Source: Candidatus Epulonipiscium viviparus
GTDB taxonomy: Bacteria > Bacillota > Clostridia > Lachnospirales > Cellulosilyticaceae
Direction: 5' to 3'
NCBI RefSeq assembly: GCF_030708075.1
Contig: NZ_CP117982.1
Span: forward strand, 1,651,513 to 1,696,512
DNA length: 45,000 nt
Positions 16,787 to 25,357 of this stretch are shown in pieces; the first letter of the stretch is position 1, and every line of letters begins with the position of its first letter. Below the pieces are notes generated by a model. It ran no database searches, was not told where the DNA came from, and saw only the letters and a program-made list of their open reading frames with translations. The position numbers and the translations under genes were made by a program.

Positions 16787-18121
16787 TTATTGAGCGCAGC
16801 GGCGGATAAAATTTTTGGCGATGCTGATGTTGGAATAGAAGCTGATGTGTGGAAATCCGGCGTATAAATTTTCGGTTGCATATGCCGCGAGCCAATTTTT
16901 ACCATTATCTTTGCGAGCCGCGAAAGCAGTGCCGTTGTTATTGCAGTCGTAGTAGTGAAACTCGTGTCCTCTGAAAGATTCTCCGGCTGAGCATAAGATG
17001 TTGTTGGTGGTTGCGGTAAATGTGGCGTACCCAAAGCGAGTTAATTTCGTAGTGTTGTGGCACACCCCCTCTAGAGCCGCGACCATGGAAAATCCATCGA
17101 TTTCAGTAGTGAGATACATAAAGCCACCACATTCGGCGATGGTGGGGCGATTCGAAGTGATCCAGTTTTGGATAGATTTTTTCATGGCGGTGTTTTTTGA
17201 AAGCGCCGAAAGATATAACTCTGGATAGCCCCCACCCAAGTAGAGGCCCGTCGCATCTTCAGGAATTTTGCTATCGGAAAGCGGGCTAAAATACCGCAAT
17301 GTTGCGCCCAGCTTTTTAAACAAATTCAACGAATCTTTGTAATAGAAGCAAAACGCGTTGTCTAGGGCAACTGCAATTACGGCGGAGGCAACTGGCTCTA
17401 TTGCAATGTCATGATATTGGATGGCTGGTGCGTCGGTGGCAGCTGCGATGAGGGCATCGATATCTATAGTGGCAGAGGCAAATTTTCCCAAATTGGTAAG
17501 AGTATCTTTGATATTGGCAAGCTCTGCGGGAGTAACGAGCCCCAGGTGTCGGCTTTCGAGAATTAGATGCGGCGGCAGTTTGGGGAGGTAGCCAAATACA
17601 GAAATGCCAAGGTTAGTTTCGATCAAAGTTTTTAGATGCGCGTATGTTGTGGAAGAAGTTTGATTTAGGATAACGCCAGCCAGATAGAAGTCGGTTTTAT
17701 GCTTCGCAAAGCCTTCGATGATGGGCAAGATTGAGTATGCAGTTCCTTTGCAATTGACAGCGAGAATAACGGGGGTGGATGTGATGCGAGCAACGTCATA
17801 GCTGGAGCCTTTTGCCGACTGCATTGTGATACCATCATAAAAGCCCATTACACCTTCTATTACAGAAATGTCTTCACTGTTTTCTACAAGCAATGCGTTC
17901 AGAGTGTTCTCATCATAAAAAAATGGGTCTAAATTTGAAGAGGATGTGCCGATAATTTTGCCGTGAAACATGGGGTCTATGTAATCGGGACCGCACTTGA
18001 AAGATGCGGTAGAGATTTTGCGAGAGACGAGTGCCGAAAGAATAGCACATGTGATAGTGGTTTTTCCGCACCCGCTGTTTGTTCCGGCAATTAAAATGCG
18101 AGGTATACTTTTTGAGATCAT
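16787..18121 (-). CDS. cbiA: Cobyrinate a,c-diamide synthase
   Basis: This 444-residue protein has an N-terminal P-loop domain (LIAGTNSGCGKTTITCAILS, DYIDPMFH, VIEGVMGFYDG) and a C-terminal glutamine amidotransferase-like domain (YLGGGYPELY, IAECGGFMYL with the catalytic cysteine, and the final GHEFHYYD). It amidates the a and c carboxylates of cobyrinate using glutamine and ATP. ATG at 18121 with GAGGGAG upstream, four bases after the end of the cobyric acid synthase gene. Confidence 0.96.
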   Translation of the reverse strand: MISKSIPRILIAGTNSGCGKTTITCAILSALVSRKISTASFKCGPDYIDPMFHGKIIGTSSSNLDPFFYDENTLNALLVENSEDISVIEGVMGFYDGITMQSAKGSSYDVARITSTPVILAVNCKGTAYSILPIIEGFAKHKTDFYLAGVILNQTSSTTYAHLKTLIETNLGISVFGYLPKLPPHLILESRHLGLVTPAELANIKDTLTNLGKFASATIDIDALIAAATDAPAIQYHDIAIEPVASAVIAVALDNAFCFYYKDSLNLFKKLGATLRYFSPLSDSKIPEDATGLYLGGGYPELYLSALSKNTAMKKSIQNWITSNRPTIAECGGFMYLTTEIDGFSMVAALEGVCHNTTKLTRFGYATFTATTNNILCSAGESFRGHEFHYYDCNNNGTAFAARKDNGKNWLAAYATENLYAGFPHISFYSNISIAKNFIRRCAQ

Positions 18122-18125
18122 AATG

Positions 18126-19619
18126 CTATACTCCCTCGTTTAGAATACTGTAAATTAATTCCATGTCAAGTGAATTGCGAACGAGATTAGCAAGTTTGTC
18201 GTATTCACGATTTTTAAATTCTGCCATAGGGACAGAGGGAGAGAGCTCTATATCGATTCCCTTGCGATCTGCAAGAGCACTGACAATGGTGGTAACAATG
18301 CCCTCGCTATCGAAAATGCCATGCACATAAGTTCCATAAATATTGCCATCAGTGGCGCCGTCAGATCTAACTTTGCCGTTTAGATCAGTTAGCGTATTCA
18401 TGGCGACGGCTGAGTTGGTGGTACCCATGTGAATTTCATATCCTTCGAAAGTATTGCCAGCAAGTTTAGAAAATATACCTGTGATCTGAGAAATAACTCC
18501 AGTAACTCGGGTTCGGATTTTATTTGCTTGAAACACAGTAACAGAATCGATTAGCCCCAAGCCTCTCAAGCTGCCACCGCCCTCAACGCCAAGAGGATCA
18601 TGAAGCTCGGAGCAGAGCATCTGATAGCCCCCACAAATTGCAAAAATAGCACCTCCAGCTGCAGCGTATCGCACAACTTTTGCCTCGAGACCGCTCTCCC
18701 GCAGCCAAAGTAAGTCTGAAATAGTGTTTTTGGATCCGGGTATTATTAGCAGATCTGGTTCCTGAAAATTTTTGGGGCTACTGATATACCGAACCTTGAT
18801 TCCTGCAAATATTTCGAAACCGTTAAAGTCTGTAAAGTTAGAAATCTTAGGCAACCGCAATACTGCGATGTCAATATCAGAGATTTGATCATGGAATAAA
18901 TCTTCTGATAGGCTATCCTCATCATCGATTTTTAATGTAGCAAATGGAATCACTCCAACAACTGGTACGGGAACTAAGTCCTCGATCATATCGATTCCCG
19001 GTTGAAGTATTTTGGTATCGCCTCTAAATTTGTTGATGATAGTGCCCTTGATATACTTTTTGTCTTCATCAGTTTGTAGCATGTATGTTCCGTATAGTGC
19101 GGCAAATACGCCACCGCGGTCTATGTCTCCAACGATCAAAACTGGAGCTGCCGCAATGCGAGCCATCCCCATGTTGACAATGTCGTTTTCGCGTAAGTTT
19201 ATTTCGGCTGGACTGCCGGCTCCCTCTATAACGATAATATCATTTTCTGCAGCGAGGGAATTGTACGCCGCTTCTATTGCTGGAATATACGATTTCTTGT
19301 TTTTATAATAATGCGAGGCTTTCATATTACCCATCACTTCGCCATTTACAATAACTTGAGAGCCTTTGTCGCTGGTGGGCTTTAAAAGAATTGGATTCAT
19401 TCTAATGTCGGGTTTTTTGAACGCCGCTTCGGCTTGAACAACTTGAGCCCGGCCCATTTCGAGCCCATCTTCTGTGATAAACGAATTGAGTGCCATATTT
19501 TGCGATTTGAAAGGGGCAACCTTATAGCCGTCTTGAGCAAAGATTCTGCAAAGTGCGGCAGTGACAATGCTTTTGCCAGCGTTAGAGGTGGTGCCCTGTA
19601 TCATGATTGATTGTGCCAT
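18126..19619 (-). CDS. cbiP: Cobyric acid synthase
   Basis: This 497-residue protein amidates the b, d, e and g side chains. The N-terminal dethiobiotin-synthetase-like domain has [31 protein letters not shown] and [12 protein letters not shown]; the C-terminal triad-type amidotransferase domain has [21 protein letters not shown] with the nucleophilic cysteine, and [10 protein letters not shown]. These separate it clearly from CbiA. ATG at 19619 with TAGGAG upstream. Confidence 0.96.
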   Translation of the reverse strand: MAQSIMIQGTTSNAGKSIVTAALCRIFAQDGYKVAPFKSQNMALNSFITEDGLEMGRAQVVQAEAAFKKPDIRMNPILLKPTSDKGSQVIVNGEVMGNMKASHYYKNKKSYIPAIEAAYNSLAAENDIIVIEGAGSPAEINLRENDIVNMGMARIAAAPVLIVGDIDRGGVFAALYGTYMLQTDEDKKYIKGTIINKFRGDTKILQPGIDMIEDLVPVPVVGVIPFATLKIDDEDSLSEDLFHDQISDIDIAVLRLPKISNFTDFNGFEIFAGIKVRYISSPKNFQEPDLLIIPGSKNTISDLLWLRESGLEAKVVRYAAAGGAIFAICGGYQMLCSELHDPLGVEGGGSLRGLGLIDSVTVFQANKIRTRVTGVISQITGIFSKLAGNTFEGYEIHMGTTNSAVAMNTLTDLNGKVRSDGATDGNIYGTYVHGIFDSEGIVTTIVSALADRKGIDIELSPSVPMAEFKNREYDKLANLVRNSLDMELIYSILNEGV

Positions 19620-19643
19620 ATCGTTAACTCCTATCTAACATAT

Positions 19644-20009
19644 TTATATTGCAGCTCGAATTCGGTCTGCCAAAACTGCGGCCAACCGATAATCTACACC
19701 GAGAGATTGCCCTAAAGTTATGCGGATATCTGGGTGCGCTGCGCAATATTTTGCAATTGCCTCGGGGATGTCTTCGCGTATGTGAATTCCATCGAATAGG
19801 AAATATGGAACTGCAACGATTTCGGAGATGCCTTTTGCGGCCATGGCATCGAGACTTGCAGGAATGCTTTTGTTAGAAAATTCCATAAACGCATAGTCTA
19901 TTTCAGAGTCTGTTAAATCTTGTTTGAGAATTTCTACGATGGCGGCTACTGTATCCTCCGTAGATTTTGCTCGACTTCCGTGTGCTAAAACTAATATACC
20001 TTTTTTCAT
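19644..20009 (-). CDS. cbiX: Sirohydrochlorin cobaltochelatase, short form
   Basis: At 121 residues this is the short, homodimer-forming type of CbiX, which inserts cobalt into sirohydrochlorin. ILVLAHGSR carries the first catalytic histidine (H10) and FLFDGIHIREDIPE the second (about H74). ATG with AAGGAGG upstream. It is the entry step of the pathway; siroheme-type precursor genes (hemA-D, cysG) are not in the window. Confidence 0.92.
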   Translation of the reverse strand: MKKGILVLAHGSRAKSTEDTVAAIVEILKQDLTDSEIDYAFMEFSNKSIPASLDAMAAKGISEIVAVPYFLFDGIHIREDIPEAIAKYCAAHPDIRITLGQSLGVDYRLAAVLADRIRAAI

Positions 20010-20021
20010 GAATATTCCTCC

Positions 20022-20753
20022 TTATAAAATTGATCGATACCCTCGAGGTGTGACAAGTTTATCGCCAACGACTTTGGTAGTGCTATTGCCGATAACAACT
20101 GTGGTAAACATATCTACAGAGGCGTCTCGCAGCTGCGCTAACGTCAAAATGGTGCTCTCTTCGCCAACGCGACCTATATTTTTAACGTATCCGCACATTG
20201 TATCTCCGGCTATATGTTCCATAACGATGTCGCAGGCCTTCTGTAAAAAATCTTTGCGCTTTTTACTGGAAGGATTATATAGAACGATTACAAATTCGGC
20301 TTGTGCGGCAAAACTGAGTCGTTTTTCAATTGTTTCCCATGGTGTAAGCAAGTTGCTAAGAGAGATCACTGCAAAGTCGTGGGTTAGCGGTGCGCCTAAA
20401 ACTGCTGCTGCACTGGATGCTGCCGTAATGCCTGCAATTACCTCGATATCCGTATCGATTTTTAGCTCATGACAAACCTCTATCATTAGCGAGGCCATTC
20501 CATAGATTCCAGCATCGCCACTAGAAACCATGGTAACAACTTTGCCATCTCTGGCAGCAACGGCGGCGGCTTTACATCGATCTACTTCTTGGGTCATGGC
20601 GGTAGAAAGAATTTGTTGGTCGCATAGCAAGTGGCGTATCAAATCGATATATACTGTATAACCAGCAACAACGTCAGACGCTGCGATGGCCTCGAGTGCT
20701 TTGGGAGTAATTTGTGAAGCTTCTCCGGGTCCTAATCCTACTATATAAATCAT
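20022..20753 (-). CDS. cbiH: Cobalt-precorrin-3B C17-methyltransferase
   Basis: This 243-residue tetrapyrrole methylase performs C17 methylation with ring contraction. The start is the ATG at 20753 (MIYIVGLGPGEASQITPKAL) with GAAAGGA upstream; an in-frame upstream ATG at 20849 would run into cbiF. Motifs are IVGLGPG (SAM-binding loop), SSGDAGIYGMASLMIEV, GITAASSAAAVLGAPL and the C-terminal YNPSSKKRKDFL. Five bases separate it from cbiF. Confidence 0.94.
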   Translation of the reverse strand: MIYIVGLGPGEASQITPKALEAIAASDVVAGYTVYIDLIRHLLCDQQILSTAMTQEVDRCKAAAVAARDGKVVTMVSSGDAGIYGMASLMIEVCHELKIDTDIEVIAGITAASSAAAVLGAPLTHDFAVISLSNLLTPWETIEKRLSFAAQAEFVIVLYNPSSKKRKDFLQKACDIVMEHIAGDTMCGYVKNIGRVGEESTILTLAQLRDASVDMFTTVVIGNSTTKVVGDKLVTPRGYRSIL

Positions 20754-20757
20754 AAAA

Positions 20758-21519
20758 TTATCCTTTCGATTGATTTGTGGCTTGGCGATATTCGTGGCTA
20801 AAGTTTTTGTCGTACAACTTAGAGAGTTCATAATCATTGCCGAGAACATTGCCGACGATAATTAAAGCGGTTTTGGTGATGTGATTTTCTTGTGCGCAAG
20901 TGGCAAGGTCGCCGACGGTTGTGCGAAAGATTTTTTCGTCTGGCCAAGTTGCCTTATATACGATTGCGGCCGGGGTGGCTTTGGGGTATCCGCCGGCAAT
21001 TAATTCGTCGACGAGTTGAGTAACTAATGAGGATGTGAGAAAAAGAACCATCGTGGCTTGGTGCGTGGCAAGGGAGCGAATGTTTTCCTTTTCGGGGACA
21101 GGAGTTTTGCCTGCCATGCGTGTTAAGATGACGGTTTGGCTGACTGCAGGTAGGGTGTATTCAGCATTTAATGAAGCTGCAGCTCCGCAAAAGGAGCTAA
21201 CTCCTGGCACAACCTCAAATTCTATACCATTTTCTGCCAAAAGATCCATCTGCTCTTTGATAGCGCCATAAATACTGGGATCTCCGGTGTGTAATCGAAC
21301 AATAGTTTTCGCGGTGTTTTCTGTTAATAGGGCAACAACTTCTTCGAGCGTCATAGAGGCACTGTTGTAGATGTCGCATGTGCTTTTGCAATTGTGTAAT
21401 AATTGGGGGTTAACTAGCGAGCCAGCATAGATGACAGTATCGGCTTCTTGTAGTAATCGAGCACCTTTTACTGTTATTAAATCTACTGCACCAGGGCCGG
21501 CGCCAACAAAATATACCAT
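20758..21519 (-). CDS. cbiF: Cobalt-precorrin-4 C11-methyltransferase
   Basis: This 253-residue tetrapyrrole methylase begins VYFVGAGPGAVDLITVKGA, followed by VIYAGSLVNPQLL and RLHTGDPSIYGAIKEQMDLL, all typical of CbiF/CobM. It methylates C11 of cobalt-precorrin-4. It starts three bases after the cbiL stop and is coupled to it. Confidence 0.95.
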   Translation of the reverse strand: MVYFVGAGPGAVDLITVKGARLLQEADTVIYAGSLVNPQLLHNCKSTCDIYNSASMTLEEVVALLTENTAKTIVRLHTGDPSIYGAIKEQMDLLAENGIEFEVVPGVSSFCGAAASLNAEYTLPAVSQTVILTRMAGKTPVPEKENIRSLATHQATMVLFLTSSLVTQLVDELIAGGYPKATPAAIVYKATWPDEKIFRTTVGDLATCAQENHITKTALIIVGNVLGNDYELSKLYDKNFSHEYRQATNQSKG

Positions 21520-21522
21520 AAT

Positions 21523-22200
21523 TTATTTCTCCTTTATAACGATTACAGAAAAGTAGCTACTAGAATCCACAGCTCGTAGATCCGTATAAATTTTTTCGTT
21601 TTCCATAAAGCAACATTCTACCATCTGCGCCTGATCGATCTGCCCCGACTCTGCTAGTAAATTAACGACGCCAGCAAGATCTTTGCCGCTTTTCATAAGT
21701 ACTTTGGTGCCAGATAATTTCAGCATCTGCTCGGTATTTGCATATGAGGCGGGGATGATGTGTAGCGGGTCTGCTTTGTCGCATAGTGAGATATTCAATT
21801 TACCTGCAACCGCACAAAACGAAGGTATACCGTTGATGATTTCGCAGTTGTATCCTTGGGCCAATACCAATCGATGAATATACATATAAGTGGAATAAAT
21901 TGTGGGGTCGCCGAGTGTGATAAAGGCAACATTGGCACCAGATTTTAACTCGGAGATGATGGTGTTGGCTGCAGCTGTATGAGCAGAAGCGAGAGAAGCT
22001 TCATCGCGAGTCATGGGGAGATGGCAATATATTTTTTCTTTATGCGTAATGTATTCTTGAACTATTTTGTAAGCAGTTTTTTCGCCACCGCTGTCGGGGA
22101 CAACGATTTTGTCTGCCATTGTGAGCGTTTCGATTGCTAGCAGGGTGAGGAGGCGTTTGTCGCCAGGACCTACACCCACGCCGTATAATGTTCCTGGCAT
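21523..22200 (-). CDS. cbiL: Cobalt-precorrin-2 C20-methyltransferase
   Basis: The start is the ATG at 22200 (MPGTLYGVGVGPGDKRLLTL), eight bases after AAGGAG; the longer frame from 22281 would overlap btuD and lacks a ribosome binding site. The product is 225 residues. Visible motifs are GVGVGPGD, FITLGDPTIYSTYMYIH and INGIPSFCAVAGKL. It methylates C20 of cobalt-precorrin-2, the first ring methylation after cobalt insertion. It follows btuD by 17 bp and opens the biosynthetic part of the unit. Confidence 0.94.
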   Translation of the reverse strand: MPGTLYGVGVGPGDKRLLTLLAIETLTMADKIVVPDSGGEKTAYKIVQEYITHKEKIYCHLPMTRDEASLASAHTAAANTIISELKSGANVAFITLGDPTIYSTYMYIHRLVLAQGYNCEIINGIPSFCAVAGKLNISLCDKADPLHIIPASYANTEQMLKLSGTKVLMKSGKDLAGVVNLLAESGQIDQAQMVECCFMENEKIYTDLRAVDSSSYFSVIVIKEK

Positions 22201-22217
22201 AGGGATCTCCTTTGGGG

Positions 22218-22994
22218 TTATAATTTTTGTAGGTGCTGCGGATAATATGTTATATGCAACATTCCAGATTGATCGGTCCATACATTCGAATCCACTTCAT
22301 ATAGATCCTTTATATTTTGGGACGTTATGATTTCGGCGGGTGTGCCAGATAATAGCATTTGCCCATCTTTCATGGCGTAAATATAGTCGCAATACATAGA
22401 GGCAATGTTTAGATCGTGAATGGCTGCAAGCACCGTAATATCGAGGCTTTTTACTATGTCCAATAGCTGCAGCTGATACTTGATATCTAAGTGATTGGTG
22501 GGTTCATCTAATATAAGACAGGGGGTTTGCTGAGTTAAGGCACGAGCCAAAATGACCCGTTGTTGTTCACCACCAGATAGGGTATTGAAGTTGCGGCCCT
22601 TAAAATGATGCATCCCGACTTTTTTTAGGCAGTCATCTACAATCTGAAAATCTGATGCGGTATCAGTTTCTAGACGTCGCTTATGCGGATTGCGGCCCAT
22701 CAAAACGACTTCTTCTATTTTGAAATCAAAGTTATAAAAATTATGTTGAGAGACGACAGCCAAACGCTGTGCGGATTGCTTAACAGAAAGAGAGCTTAGC
22801 GATTCTTGATTGAGAAAGACCGCGCCGTTTGTAGGTTTTAGCACTCTATAAATGCACTTTAGCAGAGTAGATTTGCCGCTACCGTTTGGGCCGATGACTC
22901 CGACAAATTGTTGTGGTTTAGCAGTTAGAGAGATGTTGTTTATGATGCTGCGCCCATCGATGGTAACGCCAACTTTGTCAGCTGAAATATTCAT
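22218..22994 (-). CDS. btuD: Corrinoid (FecE/BtuD-type) ABC transporter ATP-binding protein
   Basis: This 258-residue ATPase has Walker A GPNGSGKST, signature LSGGEQQRVILARAL and Walker [13 protein letters not shown], in the FecE/BtuD arrangement. The start ATG overlaps the permease stop by one base (TAATG at 22992-22996). Together with the next two genes it forms an importer. Iron-siderophore transporters use the same family, but the B12 riboswitch and the cobalamin genes downstream make corrinoid import by far the likelier job. Confidence 0.9.
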   Translation of the reverse strand: MNISADKVGVTIDGRSIINNISLTAKPQQFVGVIGPNGSGKSTLLKCIYRVLKPTNGAVFLNQESLSSLSVKQSAQRLAVVSQHNFYNFDFKIEEVVLMGRNPHKRRLETDTASDFQIVDDCLKKVGMHHFKGRNFNTLSGGEQQRVILARALTQQTPCLILDEPTNHLDIKYQLQLLDIVKSLDITVLAAIHDLNIASMYCDYIYAMKDGQMLLSGTPAEIITSQNIKDLYEVDSNVWTDQSGMLHITYYPQHLQKL

Positions 22995-24046
22995 TAGTTG
23001 TTACCTCCAAATCCGTATGATTTCTTTGCCATTAAATAAATGAAGCACGGCGCACCAACCATAGATATCAAAATTCCGATCGGCAACTCGTTTTGGGGAA
23101 TGATGATGCGAGATAATACATCGGCCCATACCAATAATAATGCCCCAGCAAGTGCAGAAATAGGAAGTAGCTTTTTGTGATCGGTACCAACCAAAAATCT
23201 AACAAAATGTGGAATAATGAGTCCGACAAACCCTATCATTCCAGATGCATAAACTATGAAGCCGATCATCAATGCGGAGATTAATAAAAATAAGTTGCGA
23301 TACCGATGTAATTCGGTGCCTAGCGTGACAGCAACTTCATCTCCAAGCAACATTAGATTTAGGATTCGATGTTGCGACCACAAGAAAATTGTACAGAGAA
23401 AAACTATTGGCAAAACGACAGCGATGACACTCCATTCGGCACCGGCAAGGCTACCCATCAGCCAATATGTGATGCTCATCATTCCTTCTTTGTCATCTGC
23501 AAAATATACGATAAAGCTAGAAAAGGCGCTACAAAGGGAGCTGAGAGCCATGCCGGAGAGAAGCAATTTGATGGAGTTACTTCTGCCACCAATATTGGAT
23601 AATACAAGAACCATCATCGAGACAGCAAAAGCGCCGATGCACCCCATAACGCCTAAATAATTGCTACCAAAAGCTGAGCCGACGCCGAGCAATGCGGCAG
23701 ATGTAGCACCCAAAGATGCGCCAGATGAGATACCCAAAATATATGGATCAGCAAGAGGGTTTCGCACAACGGCTTGCATGACAACTCCAGAAACGGCGAG
23801 ACCCATTCCAACTGCAATGGCCAAAATAAGGCGAGGCAATCGAATATAAATGATGATATCGCGAATAGCACTGTGATTGATTTGGGAGCTAAGTTCGTTG
23901 ACTATTACTTGATAGACATCTTCGATAGGAATAGAGGTGGAGCCGATGGTAACAGCAACTAAAATCGAAGTAACTAGCAATACAGCGAGGAAGATTAGTA
24001 ATGCAATGTAGCCTGAAGTTGATTTGAGTAAAGTAATTTCTTTCAT
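22994..24046 (-). CDS. btuC: Corrinoid (FecCD/BtuC-type) ABC transporter permease
   Basis: This 350-residue membrane protein with about ten hydrophobic helices is of the FecCD/BtuC family. RLPRLILAIAVGMGLAVSG, NPLADPYILGISSGASLGA and GLIIPHFVRFLVGTDH are standard family blocks. ATG start; the stop overlaps btuD. It forms the transmembrane channel that takes corrinoid from the lipoprotein BtuF. Confidence 0.92.
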   Translation of the reverse strand: MKEITLLKSTSGYIALLIFLAVLLVTSILVAVTIGSTSIPIEDVYQVIVNELSSQINHSAIRDIIIYIRLPRLILAIAVGMGLAVSGVVMQAVVRNPLADPYILGISSGASLGATSAALLGVGSAFGSNYLGVMGCIGAFAVSMMVLVLSNIGGRSNSIKLLLSGMALSSLCSAFSSFIVYFADDKEGMMSITYWLMGSLAGAEWSVIAVVLPIVFLCTIFLWSQHRILNLMLLGDEVAVTLGTELHRYRNLFLLISALMIGFIVYASGMIGFVGLIIPHFVRFLVGTDHKKLLPISALAGALLLVWADVLSRIIIPQNELPIGILISMVGAPCFIYLMAKKSYGFGGNN

Positions 24047-24058
24047 GATAGCGTCTCC

Positions 24059-25081
24059 CTAATTTGTGGCTTTTGGATATAACCCTGCAGAAAAAATTTT
24101 GATGCCGTCGAGAGTGCGAGGGCCGCTAGCATACATATCGCCTAGCATAACGGGATGAATTCGATTATTTTTGATAGCATCTAAAGAAGCAAAGGCGGGG
24201 TCGAGTAAAAGTTTATTGAGTACGATTTCAGTTGCAACATCGGTAGTGTCGGACTCAGAAAACGGGAGGTAACAGAGAAAAATGACATCGGGATTGAGGG
24301 CAACGATTTCTTCTTTGGAGATATTTCCGTGATTTGGAGCAAGTAAAGTTCCGCCTAATGAAGTGATCATATCGCCGCCAAGAGAAGTCGCACCATAATT
24401 CGTAATATTTCCTTCATAAAATTCGATGAGTAATGCAGTTTGAGAAGGCATATCGGCAGCCGCGTCCAAGGCAGCTTCGATCTCATATTGCATAGAGTCT
24501 ACTAGTGCAGTAGCAGCTTCATTTGCGTTAAAAATTTTACCAATATTTAGGATGTCGGTGTATTCTTTAGAGAGAGTTCTGGGATGTCCGCCGGCTCTGG
24601 TGTTGGAGTTTATGTAAGTATTGATGTTTCGGTCGTGCCAAAAGTCAACATCCTTAAGCTTTTTATCAGAAAATATCGATCCCCATGCAAATATAAGGTC
24701 GGGTTGAAGACTTAAAACAGTTTCCGTATCAGGTGAAAACATATTTTCGTTATACTTCATCAAAGCGAGATCATCTTCCCACTCAGGTTTTATGGCATTG
24801 TCCAGGCCGTAAGATGCGATAACATGATCGGTTAGGCCGAGGGCAATCATAGTTTCTATCGAACCTTGATATATAGCGAGTACGCGATTTGGAGCTTCGT
24901 TGAATGTGAGGGATACTTCCTCGCCAGCATAGTTGTAGTTGGTGATGGTGATGGGGTAATAGTCGCCAGAGGCAGAGGTGGTGGGAGTATCTGCAGGGGA
25001 TGTGGTTGCGCATCCGGCTAGGGTAGCAGTAGAAAAGATCGATATTGCAGAAAATAAAACGGATTTAAAAATAGGTTTCAT
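24059..25081 (-). CDS. btuF: Corrinoid-binding lipoprotein of the ABC importer
   Basis: The start is the ATG at 25081, right after AGGAGGACTTTAGCG; the upstream open frame to 25210 is riboswitch sequence. The 340-residue product has a signal peptide ending in the lipobox LAGC, so Cys24 should be lipidated. A Thr/Ser/Pro linker is followed by a type III periplasmic-binding fold (NRVLAIYQGSIETMIALGL, LQPDLIFAWGSIF, LNPDVIFLCYLP). It binds substrate outside the membrane for BtuCD. It is the first gene after the riboswitch, which supports corrinoid rather than siderophore as ligand. Confidence 0.9.
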   Translation of the reverse strand: MKPIFKSVLFSAISIFSTATLAGCATTSPADTPTTSASGDYYPITITNYNYAGEEVSLTFNEAPNRVLAIYQGSIETMIALGLTDHVIASYGLDNAIKPEWEDDLALMKYNENMFSPDTETVLSLQPDLIFAWGSIFSDKKLKDVDFWHDRNINTYINSNTRAGGHPRTLSKEYTDILNIGKIFNANEAATALVDSMQYEIEAALDAAADMPSQTALLIEFYEGNITNYGATSLGGDMITSLGGTLLAPNHGNISKEEIVALNPDVIFLCYLPFSESDTTDVATEIVLNKLLLDPAFASLDAIKNNRIHPVMLGDMYASGPRTLDGIKIFSAGLYPKATN

Positions 25082-25162
25082 CGCTAAAGTCCTCCTAATT
25101 GTTTTTGTGTATGCAGGCATAGAAAAAGAGGCGGATCTTCTTTCCCAAAATTCGCCATCAAA

Positions 25163-25318
25163 AATATTTAGCAGGTATCCTGACTTATGATATATGCAAT
25201 AGCCGTGCAACGAAAGCCTTCCGCAAAATGAAAGAGCGTGGCAAATTTTCGATGCTTCATCAAATACAGTAGAGGAAGCTGTTTTGGACTTTCACCAAAT
25301 TCCCGTGTACTAAATATT
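25163..25318 (-). promoter_or_regulatory. Cobalamin riboswitch
   Basis: Read on the minus strand, the element starts with AATATTTAG (25310-25318), whose perfect partner CTAAATATT (25163-25171) closes P1. Inside are the conserved GGGAATTTGGTGAAAGTCC (about 25287-25305), GCCACG (about 25238-25243) and the B12 box AAGTCAGGATACCTGC (25171-25186). These are the hallmark blocks of the AdoCbl/cobalamin riboswitch in the expected order. It ends 81 bases before the btuF start. A weak GGCG/CGCC pairing followed by a T-rich run lies between it and btuF, so control could be by termination or by translation. Confidence 0.95.
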
Positions 25319-25328
25319 GGTTAAATGC

Positions 25329-25357
25329 ATTGTAATATTTTTTTAATTAGTTGTCAA
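25329..25357 (-). promoter_or_regulatory. Promoter of the riboswitch-controlled B12 unit
   Basis: On the minus strand TTGACA (25352-25357), a 17-base spacer and TACAAT (25329-25334) form a near-consensus sigma-A promoter. Transcription would begin about 25322, a few bases before P1 of the riboswitch. The -35 box overlaps the TGA stop of the sulfatase gene (25354-25356). Confidence 0.85.

Noticed and set aside
22201-22281. N-terminal extension of CbiL
   Set aside because: It overlaps btuD and lacks a ribosome binding site; the MPGTLYGVG start has AAGGAG.
22218-25081. An iron-siderophore transporter reading of the ABC genes
   Set aside because: The family is shared, but the B12 riboswitch directly upstream and the cobalamin genes directly downstream favour corrinoid uptake.
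25082-25210. N-terminal extension of BtuF into the leader
   Set aside because: That sequence is the 3' half of the cobalamin riboswitch; AGGAGG and the lipoprotein signal peptide place the start at 25081.
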